Shown one piece after another: positions 1 to 5,522 of a DNA stretch of 6,940 nucleotides. The notes beneath the pieces are model-generated. The model ran no database searches. It was not told the DNA's origin and saw only the letters and a list, made by a program, of their open reading frames with translations. The position numbers were made by a program, and so were the translations under genes. The first letter of the stretch is position 1, and each line of letters opens with the position of its first letter. The DNA is from an uncultured Mycoplasma sp. (lineage in GTDB: Bacteria; Bacillota_I; Bacilli_A; RF39; UBA660): positions 1-6,940 of the forward strand of contig CANOGG010000064.1 of assembly GCA_947565485.1 (NCBI GenBank). The letters run 5' to 3'.

Positions 1-1
1 G

Positions 2-614
2 GTATTTTTAACTGTAAATGTAAATAATGGTAGTTAAATTAAGGAGAGGTTTAGAAGAGAGGGAATTGAAGTAGAGATTGTAAGTTGGGAATTTTTGGAG
101 CCAGAGGTGAATGATATAAAAGTGGTTTCAAAAAGTAAAGCGACGCAGGCTTATGAAATTTTAAAAAGACCTTGTTTTGTGATTGATTCGGGTTTTAATA
201 TTATTAATTATCCAGGTAATCCAGGGTATCCAGGAGCGATGGTTAGGCGAAGTGGAATATCTTCAGATATCGAGGGGTTATTAGAGACGTTAAGAGATGT
301 TAAAGATAGGGAATGTCAATTTTTAGATTGTTTAACTTTTTATGATGGGGAAGAATATTACTTTTTTTATAGATGAAGGAGTGATAACTTATCATAAGAG
401 TGGTGTTAGAAATGAGGCGATGCGTTCAGATTTGTGGTTTGTGTTTCAGCCTAAGGGTTCAGATAAGACACTTGCCCAGATGAGTCAGGAGGAAAGAATA
501 AAAAGGCGTGATGGATATTTGTCGGCTAAGGAGCAGTTTATAGAGTGGTATAAAAATGATTATAGGAATAGAGGACAAAGGTTAGAGAGAGTTAAAGATA
601 TAGGAATGGTTTAA
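2..614 (+). pseudogene. HAM1/ITPA-family non-canonical purine NTP pyrophosphatase, 5' partial, stop plus frameshift
   Basis: Family role: hydrolyses dITP/XTP-type nucleotides to monophosphates in the cytoplasm, keeping deaminated purines out of DNA. Seen: reading from base 2 gives VFLTVN, matching the family N-terminus (normally TGN/TNN), then a TAA at 35-37. The same frame then runs KERFRREGIEVEIVSW, AYEILKRPCFVIDSGF (the DSG segment carries the expected catalytic Asp) and YPGNPGYPGA, ending at TGA 374-376. The C-terminal third continues in another frame up to TAA 612-614, with SDLWFVFQPKGSDKTLAQM matching the family's substrate-binding tail. Dropping one T from the run of seven at 362-368 joins the two frames as YYFFIDEG. 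The composite is about 200 residues, the usual family length; the start codon lies a few codons left of the window. The later TTG at 95 lacks a Shine-Dalgarno site and would omit the N-terminal motif. The SHR motif of typical members looks replaced by KRRDG. Family assignment is fairly sure; whether it is a true pseudogene or a sequence error is open. Confidence 0.72.
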
Positions 615-640
615 AAATTTTAAACTGTTTTTTTTCTTTA
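609..640 (+). terminator. Possible weak intrinsic terminator after the HAM1-like gene
   Basis: A perfect 17-base palindrome, GTTTAAAAATTTTAAAC (609-625), straddles the stop codon and is followed by eight T at 628-635 and then CTTT. The geometry is that of a rho-independent terminator, but the stem has a single G-C pair, so it would be unstable. It could equally be a fortuitous A+T palindrome. Confidence 0.35.
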
Positions 641-649
641 GTTTTGGGT

Positions 650-666
650 CATAATATAAAGGGTGA
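650..666 (+). promoter_or_regulatory. Possible -10 box (CATAAT) and Shine-Dalgarno (GGGTGA) for the DUF2238-like gene
   Basis: CATAAT at 650-655 matches TATAAT at five of six positions, but no good -35 box is visible at the right distance. GGGTGA at 661-666 sits five bases before TTG 672 and is the best ribosome-binding site in the gap. It supports TTG as the start, although GTG 663 is also in frame. Confidence 0.3.
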
Positions 667-671
667 TTCTT

Positions 672-1366
672 TTGAAGAAAAAAGGGTATTTTTTAGTTCA
701 GGGATGTTTGGTTTTAGTTTTCTTGGGTTGTTTTTTGGGTCAAGTAGTATTTAATAAAGATATGATAAACTTTGGCAATACGTGGTAGTGTTGGTTCTTG
801 GAGGAATATTTGTTTTTTTAGGAAAGAAGTTGAAATTAGATTCGCATAAGGGGCTTATGTCTTTAGGGTTGGTGTTTCTTTTGATGGCTGGTGTTTTAGG
901 AGATGCTTGTAATTTCTATAATAGATTTTGGTGGTGGGATTTAATTGTTCATGGACTTTGTGGGTTTATTGTTGTAGGTTTAACATGGGTTATTTTAGAT
1001 AGTAAGATGATTGATAAATGGTTACTTGGGGTGTTGGCACTTGGTGTTAGTATGACAGTTGCAGTTTTTTGGGAGTTTGGAGAATTTTTGGCAGATAAGT
1101 TGTTTTATATTGATGCTCAAAGAGATACTTTAGTTCAGAAATTATCATCGTTTAAGTTAGATTCTAAGAGGGAGAAAGTAGTGGTTATAGATAATATTGA
1201 AAGAGTGGTTTTATATGATAAGGATAATAAAATGATTGGAGAAATTAGGGGAGGTTATTTGGATTTGGGTATCAGTGATACAATGGGAGATTTGGGAGTT
1301 AATCTTTTGGGGACAGTGATGTTTTTAGGAGTTAGGGTTTTAAGAAATAGAGGCTATTTACTGTAA
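672..1366 (+). pseudogene. DUF2238/YjdF-like multi-pass membrane protein, interrupted by a frameshift
   Basis: Integral membrane protein of unknown function. Reading from TTG 672 gives MKKKGYFLVQGCLVLVFLG..., a positively charged start and first membrane segment, up to W38 and then TAG at 786-788. The rest, starting VVLVLGGIFVFLG, is in a second frame from 785 to TAA 1364-1366. Adding one G after 784-785 (TGG to TGGG) joins them into a 231-residue protein with about six hydrophobic segments. Composite landmarks are NRFWWWDLIVHG (about 84-95, with D90 and H94), WEFGEFLADKLF (134-145) and DTMGDLGVNLLG (203-214). These W-E...D and DTM-D-L-N-G motifs resemble DUF2238-type proteins. A soluble loop of about 45 residues (roughly 150-195) precedes the last pair. 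Starting at GTG 782 instead would lack a Shine-Dalgarno site and lose the first membrane helix, so a broken single gene is preferred. Family call is moderate, membrane location confident. Confidence 0.65.
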
Positions 1367-1378
1367 ATAGTTATTTTT
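1354..1378 (+). terminator. Possible intrinsic terminator after the membrane protein gene
   Basis: CTATTTA (1354-1360) and TAAATAG (1364-1370) form a perfect seven-base inverted repeat around the loop CTG, followed by TTATTTTT (1371-1378). The repeat includes the stop codon TAA. The stem has one G-C pair, so termination would be weak; position and T tract are suggestive. Confidence 0.4.
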
Positions 1379-1381
1379 GGG

Positions 1382-1422
1382 TGGAAAGTTAAGCAAATAT
1401 TTTGTATAATATATTTAGGTGA
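1382..1422 (+). promoter_or_regulatory. Sigma-A-type promoter and Shine-Dalgarno of the cysteine desulfurase gene
   Basis: TGGAAA (1382-1387, four of six to TTGACA) and a perfect TATAAT (1405-1410) are 17 bases apart. Transcription would begin near 1417, directly at the Shine-Dalgarno AGGTGA (1417-1422), which is eight bases before ATG 1431. The leader would be only about 14 bases long. This places the start of the nifS-like operon here and decides in favour of ATG 1431 over GTG 1419. Confidence 0.65.
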
Positions 1423-1430
1423 ATAGTAAA

Positions 1431-2563
1431 ATGATATATTTAGATTATAGTGCAACGACCCCAATTGGCTATGAAGTACTAGATACATATAATAGAACAA
1501 GTAAAGATTTTTTTGGTAATCCGAATTCGTTACATGAGTTAGGTGTAAAAGCGAAGAATTTGATGAATAGTGCAACAAAACAAATTGCAGAGATTTTTGG
1601 GGTGCAAGAGTCAGAGATTACTTATACAAGTGGGGCAACACAGGCTAATAATTTGGCTCTTATTGGGGTGGCTCTTAGAAATATAAAACTTGGAAAGCAT
1701 ATAATAGTATCGAAATTAGAACATCCTTCTATTTATGCGATATGTGATTATTTAGAGTCGGTAGGTTTTGATATTAGTTATGTAAAAAATGATGCGGAAG
1801 GGTTAATTTTGATGATTTGAGGAGTTTAATTAGACCAGATACGATTTTGGTTAGTATATGTATGGTTAATAGTGAGACGGGGGTAAGACAACCTCTTAAG
1901 ATGATTAGACAGATTATTAGGAAAGAAAATAGTAATACGTTAATGCATTCAGATATGACACAGGCGGTAGGAAAAGTACCTGTTAATTTGCGAGATGTAG
2001 ATTTGGCGACGTTTACAGGACATAAAATTTATGGGCCGAAGGGCATAGGGGTTTTGTTTAAAAATAATAATGTGAGAGTGACACCAATTTTGTATGGTTC
2101 AGGGAAGAGTAATATGCTTAATCCTGGGACACCGCCAGTACCGTTAATAGTAGCTTTATCAAAGGCAGTTAGACTTGCGACGACAGATTTGGAGAAAAGA
2201 GAAAGGTTTATTGAAAGATTAAGTACGAAACTAGTAGATGCAATAAGTAAGTATGATGGTATTTTAATAAATAAGACGAAGTATACAATACCGCATATAT
2301 TAAATATAAGTTTGAGAAATATAAAAGCTGAGACTTTTTTACATGCGTTAGAAGAATACGAAGTTTATGTGAGTTCTAATACCGCATGTTCTTCAGGGAA
2401 TATATCAAGTAGTGTTATGGCAATTTATGATGATAGAGTAAGAGCAGAGGCGACAATTAGAATAAGTTTATCACATTTGACAACGACTGATGAGATTAAT
2501 AAATTTATTGGGTATTTTGATGCAGTTTATAAAAAACTTAGTGGATTAAGAGGGGGAAAATGA
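1431..2563 (+). pseudogene. NifS/IscS-type cysteine desulfurase (PLP enzyme), interrupted by a frameshift
   Basis: Family role: a PLP enzyme that takes sulfur from L-cysteine as an active-site persulfide, releasing alanine, and passes it to acceptors such as ThiI or Fe-S scaffolds. The first frame starts MIYLDYSATTP (ATG 1431, AGGTGA upstream) and stops at TGA 1818-1820. The second frame carries the rest from about 1805 to TGA 2561-2563. One extra A or T within TTAATTTT (1803-1810) restores GL-(I/N)-FDDLRSLIRPD and a 377-residue protein, the usual length. Composite landmarks: H98 in EHPS, D175/Q178 in SDMTQAVGK, the PLP lysine K199 in TGHKIYGPKGIG, catalytic C320 in SSNTACSSGN, and substrate-binding Arg about 344 in ATIRISL. 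The usual RSGT motif reads NPGT (231-234). No slippery heptamer is visible at the shift. Context with thiI suggests a ThiI-dedicated desulfurase (NifZ-like); a general one is possible. If the shift is real the enzyme is dead, because the lysine and cysteine lie after it. Confidence 0.85.
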
Positions 2564-3033
2564 GAGTGTTTAGAATTAGTTCTTTAGATTATAGTCCTTA
2601 TGATAATGGTAATAAAAGTCATAGGGATTTTTTAAAAAGTTTGTTAAGGGAAATAGAAGAAGAGGGAGAGTTAGGTGAGAGATTAGGCGATATAGAATAT
2701 ATGTTTCTTAATAGTTATCAGGATATTGATGAGTTTAGATTGGATAATCAGAATGCGTATTTAATAGAGAGTGATGGGGTATTAGTAGGATTTGTTTACC
2801 TTTATGTAAATAAAGAGAGGGTGGTACTTATTTATATGGGAATTTTAGAAGAGTTTAGAAGTAGAGGGTATGGTTCTTTGGTTACAAGAGAGCTCACAGA
2901 TTATATTTTAGAAAATTTTGATGTTAAAGGGATTCAGGTTCAGGTTGAGAGTGATAATATTAGAAGTTTGAAAGCGATTAAGAGAGCAGGTTTTCAGAAT
3001 ATTTATGATGATTTTTATTTTAAGGGAAGATAG
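2560..3033 (+). CDS. GNAT-family N-acetyltransferase
   Basis: A 157-residue cytoplasmic protein with the GNAT fold: it should transfer an acetyl group from acetyl-CoA to an amine, but the substrate cannot be told from sequence. The acetyl-CoA pyrophosphate loop is visible as RSRGYG (100-105) after the strand VVLIYMGILEEF. The C-terminal VESDNIRSLKAIKRAGFQN (129-147) is the typical motif B ending in GF. Residues 1-60 are charged and Glu-rich (EIEEEGELGE) and less family-like. The ATG overlaps the desulfurase stop as ATGA, with AAGAGG just upstream, so the two are translationally coupled. The frame is intact, and the gene is a useful contrast to the broken genes before it. Protein or tRNA-modifying acetylation are both conceivable; nothing seen here chooses between them. 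Confidence 0.85.
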   Translation: MRVFRISSLDYSPYDNGNKSHRDFLKSLLREIEEEGELGERLGDIEYMFLNSYQDIDEFRLDNQNAYLIESDGVLVGFVYLYVNKERVVLIYMGILEEFRSRGYGSLVTRELTDYILENFDVKGIQVQVESDNIRSLKAIKRAGFQNIYDDFYFKGR

Positions 3034-3045
3034 GAGAGTTTATTA

Positions 3046-4122
3046 ATGAATAAAAAAGTTTTGGGTATGGTTCTTAGTATAATAGTAGGAATATTAGTAG
3101 TGGGTGGTATTAGTTATCGGTTTATAAGTAGAGATACATGTAGAATAGATGAGAAAATTAAATATAGTTATTTTGATTATTATGTTAGAAATAATGAAAA
3201 AGATAAAGGAATGTTTATGACCTTGGGGATAGATGAAGATTATATAATTATAGATAATTATGGGGAATATAAAGAATACTATGATTTTTTAAAAGAGAGA
3301 GTTAGATTGTTGGAAACAAAATTATATGATGAATATTTTTTTCAAGAAAATAATTTGGTGGTAGTAGATGTATATCAAGATACGGCTTGTTCAGCTTCTT
3401 TTAATATAAATAAATTATTTATAGAAGATAATGTTCTTAATTTTAGTGCGAAATATAAGTTACCGATGTCTTGTGGTGGAGGAATTGGTATAGGTGCTTT
3501 TGTGGAAATTCCTAAGAGTTTAGATAAAATAAAGGTAGAACTTTTGCCGGAGTCAAAAAGTTTTTTGGAGAAAAATATTGATAGAAAGCCGGTTCTTTAT
3601 TTGTATCCAGAAGATGAGACGTTAGTTAAAGTAAGGTTCCAACATCCAGAATATTTGACGACGACTTATCCAAAATATAAAGATGGTTGGGAAGTTAGGG
3701 CAAAATCAAATGGGGATTTGATGGATATGGATGGTAAGTATTATTATGCACTTTATTGGGAAGAAGAGGATAAAAAGTTAGAGAAATTTGATGAAGGGTT
3801 TTATGTAGATGCTGATGGGGCAATAGAATTTTTGGAAGAAAAATTGGAGATAATAGGCTTGAATGAAAGAGAGAGTAATGAATTTATTATGTACTGGCTG
3901 CCGATTTTAGAGAATAATGAGAAAAGTTTGGTTTATTTTGAGTTAACAGAAGAAAAAGAGAATAGTAATAAGCTTATTATAGAACCGAAACCTGATTCGA
4001 TGCTTAGAGTTACGATGCACGTAAAAAAGGTAAGTGATTGGGGAAATATTAGAGAACAGAAACTGCCTCAGTTTAAGCGAGATGGATTTGTCGCAGTTGA
4101 GTGGGGTGGCTTAGTCTATTAG
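3046..4122 (+). CDS. Membrane-anchored extracytoplasmic protein of unknown function
   Basis: A 358-residue protein with one N-terminal hydrophobic segment (about 4-24) after MNKK. No lipobox or convincing cleavage site follows, so it is probably anchored with the rest outside the cell. Two regions are visible. Residues about 80-165 alternate short strands (NNLVVVDVY, LNFSAKY, GAFVEIPK) and loosely recall PrcB-like domains; this is weak. Residues 180-358 start with RKPVLYLYPEDET and include TTTYPKYKDGWEV, YALYWEEE, NEFIMYWLPILENN, EPKPDSMLRV and FVAVEWGG. I recall this module, with KP(V/I)xYLYP and VEWGG at its ends, in uncharacterised secreted proteins of Firmicutes; function unknown. Cys are few (32, 115, 143). 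AGGAGAG (3032-3038) overlaps the GNAT stop and lies seven bases before the ATG, so it belongs to the nifS-GNAT operon. No catalytic motif is recognised. Confidence 0.8.
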   Translation: MNKKVLGMVLSIIVGILVVGGISYRFISRDTCRIDEKIKYSYFDYYVRNNEKDKGMFMTLGIDEDYIIIDNYGEYKEYYDFLKERVRLLETKLYDEYFFQENNLVVVDVYQDTACSASFNINKLFIEDNVLNFSAKYKLPMSCGGGIGIGAFVEIPKSLDKIKVELLPESKSFLEKNIDRKPVLYLYPEDETLVKVRFQHPEYLTTTYPKYKDGWEVRAKSNGDLMDMDGKYYYALYWEEEDKKLEKFDEGFYVDADGAIEFLEEKLEIIGLNERESNEFIMYWLPILENNEKSLVYFELTEEKENSNKLIIEPKPDSMLRVTMHVKKVSDWGNIREQKLPQFKRDGFVAVEWGGLVY

Positions 4123-4124
4123 TA

Positions 4125-4153
4125 TTTACTTTTAAAAAATTTTTAAGTATAAT
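4125..4153 (+). promoter_or_regulatory. Sigma-A-type promoter of thiI
   Basis: TTTACT (4125-4130, four of six to TTGACA) and a perfect TATAAT (4148-4153) are 17 bases apart in the 47-base gap before thiI. Transcription would start near 4160, leaving a leader of about 10 bases. The spacer holds an imperfect A+T palindrome (4128-4148, ACTT...AAGT ends), which could bind a regulator, end upstream transcription weakly, or mean nothing. Confidence 0.6.
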
Positions 4154-4169
4154 ATGTGAGTGATGTGTT

Positions 4170-5357
4170 ATGAAAAAAGTAATTTTAATTAAGTATGGGG
4201 AATTATCAACGAAGAAAGATAATATTAATTTCTTTTTAGTACGCTTAAAAGAGAATATTTTAGCTGCATTAAAAAATATGGATGTAGAAATAAAATATGA
4301 CCTTGGAAGAATGTTTATTTATTCTGAGGGAGATTATGATGCGGTAATGAATAGAGTTACAAAGATATTTGGAATTCACGAAATTAATTTGGCTTATGTT
4401 ATAGATAGTACTAATTTTGAGGTAGTTGCGGATGAAGTTTTAGGACTGCTAAAAAGTAGGGAGTTTAGAACTTTTAAAGTGGAGAGTAAGAGAAGTAATA
4501 AAAAAATTAGTGGGACGAGTGTTGATTTAAGTCGAGAGATGGGGGCTAGAATATTAAAAGCTATTCCTGGTTTAAAAGTGGATGTTAATAGGCCAGAGGT
4601 ATTGATAAGTATAGAATATCGGAAAGAGGAGACTTTAGTTTATTTTGAGAAAATAAGTGGACTTGGAGGATATCCGATAGGAACACTTGGAAAGGGACTA
4701 CTTATGCTTAGTGGAGGAATAGACTCGCCTGTTGCAGGTTATCTTGCTTGTAAGAGAGGGGTAAAACTGGAGGCAATTTATTTTGAGAGTCCACCACATA
4801 CAAGTATAGAGGCTAAGAATAAAGTGATAAGTTTGGTGAGAAAATTGGCATTATATAATAATGATATTAAGTTACATGTGATTAATTTTACGGAGATACA
4901 AGAAGAAATATATAAGAATATACCGCATGAGTATTTGATTACGATTATGAGACGAATGATGTATCGGATAAGTGAAATGATATGTCGCAAGAGAAATTGT
5001 AAAGTAATTATTAATGGGGAGTCAATTGGGCAGGTGGCTAGTCAGACGTTAACTAGTATGAATGCGATAAATGAGGTGGTTTCGATGCCAGTTATTAGAC
5101 CACTTGCTTGTTTTGATAAGTTAGATATTATAGATATAGCGAAACAAATAGAGACATATGAGACTAGTATTTTACCGTTTGAAGATTGTTGTACGATATT
5201 TGTGCCGAAGCATCCAGTGATAAACCCAGATAGAAATAGATGTGTAGAATATGAGAAGTTAATACCATATCAAGAGTTAGTGAAATCGGCGGTGGATAAG
5301 CATGAGGTAATAGAAATATCTAGTGTTCAACAGAATGAGTTTAAGGAGTTGTTATAG
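4170..5357 (+). CDS. thiI: tRNA 4-thiouridine sulfurtransferase ThiI
   Basis: Adenylates U8 of tRNA with ATP and replaces its oxygen with sulfur from a cysteine desulfurase persulfide, giving 4-thiouridine, a near-UV sensor; in some bacteria it also helps make the thiamine thiazole. The 395-residue protein has an N-terminal ferredoxin-like region (MKKVILIKYGELSTKKDN), a THUMP domain (about 60-165, with FKVESKRSNKK) and a PP-loop ATPase domain with SGGIDSP at 181-187. NGESIGQVASQT and the conserved FEDCCTIFVPKHP (Cys 340/341) follow. It ends without a rhodanese domain, as usual in Gram-positive ThiI, where the desulfurase delivers sulfur directly; this fits the desulfurase gene upstream. ATG 4170 is the only sensible start because TGA 4161-4163 is in frame nine bases upstream. 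The Shine-Dalgarno is poor (GTGAGTGA) and the promoter-derived leader very short. The frame is intact. Confidence 0.97.
   Translation: MKKVILIKYGELSTKKDNINFFLVRLKENILAALKNMDVEIKYDLGRMFIYSEGDYDAVMNRVTKIFGIHEINLAYVIDSTNFEVVADEVLGLLKSREFRTFKVESKRSNKKISGTSVDLSREMGARILKAIPGLKVDVNRPEVLISIEYRKEETLVYFEKISGLGGYPIGTLGKGLLMLSGGIDSPVAGYLACKRGVKLEAIYFESPPHTSIEAKNKVISLVRKLALYNNDIKLHVINFTEIQEEIYKNIPHEYLITIMRRMMYRISEMICRKRNCKVIINGESIGQVASQTLTSMNAINEVVSMPVIRPLACFDKLDIIDIAKQIETYETSILPFEDCCTIFVPKHPVINPDRNRCVEYEKLIPYQELVKSAVDKHEVIEISSVQQNEFKELL
5343..5348 (+). promoter_or_regulatory. Shine-Dalgarno inside thiI for the small CxxC gene
   Basis: AAGGAG lies in the last codons of thiI, nine bases before ATG 5358, which itself follows the thiI stop TAG directly. 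This strong site is the main argument that the 54-codon frame is translated, coupled to thiI. Confidence 0.7.
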
Positions 5358-5522
5358 ATGGAGACGTGTGTAATTTGTCATCAGGCTTATGACTCAATAG
5401 TGGCGGAAGATGGTCAGGAATTACTGGATTTTAGAACTGGTATTTGTGTTAAGTGTCAAAGAAAGATTGAGGCGGGGGAAATACTGGTTGAAGATTATGA
5501 TGATTTTTCGTTTAAAGATTAA
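5358..5522 (+). CDS. Small zinc-ribbon-like CxxC...CxxC protein
   Basis: A 54-residue acidic protein starting METCVICHQAY and ending DDFSFKD. Two CxxC pairs, Cys 4/7 and Cys 30/33, are 22 residues apart, the spacing of a small treble-clef or zinc-ribbon knuckle that probably binds one Zn. No family is recognised. The ATG abuts the thiI stop and AAGGAG sits nine bases upstream, so it is co-translated with thiI. Base use (purine-rich, few C) matches its plus-strand neighbours, supporting coding. Its last 11 bases overlap the end of the convergent helicase gene. Roles could be RNA or protein binding, or handling a persulfide near ThiI; these are guesses from context only. Confidence 0.75.
   Translation: METCVICHQAYDSIVAEDGQELLDFRTGICVKCQRKIEAGEILVEDYDDFSFKD

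Noticed and set aside
342..614. Separate gene of 90 codons
   Set aside because: It has no Shine-Dalgarno site, and its sequence is the C-terminal part of the HAM1/ITPA family, so it is the second half of the broken gene.
782..1366. Stand-alone membrane protein starting at GTG 782
   Set aside because: There is no ribosome-binding site, and the upstream frame from 672 supplies the missing first helix with a proper site.
1419..1430. GTG 1419 as the desulfurase start
   Set aside because: It overlaps the AGGTGA that serves ATG 1431, and family members begin at the MIYLD(N/Y) segment.
1354..1578. Minus-strand frame of 74 codons
   Set aside because: It lies antisense to the desulfurase promoter and N-terminus, has no family resemblance or ribosome-binding site, and its low-complexity Tyr/Leu/Ser content is what antisense of this A+T-rich DNA gives.
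1803..1810. Programmed -1 frameshifting in the desulfurase
   Set aside because: No slippery heptamer in the zero frame and no evident downstream hairpin; neighbouring genes carry similar single-base lesions, so a common error or mutation explains it better.
4123..4169. TPP or other riboswitch before thiI
   Set aside because: The gap is only 47 bases and is filled by a promoter; there is no room for an aptamer and no THI-box-like sequence.
4778..4990. Minus-strand frame of 70 codons inside thiI
   Set aside because: It is a shadow of the PP-loop domain of ThiI; the hydrophobic Ile/Leu-rich translation is an antisense artefact.
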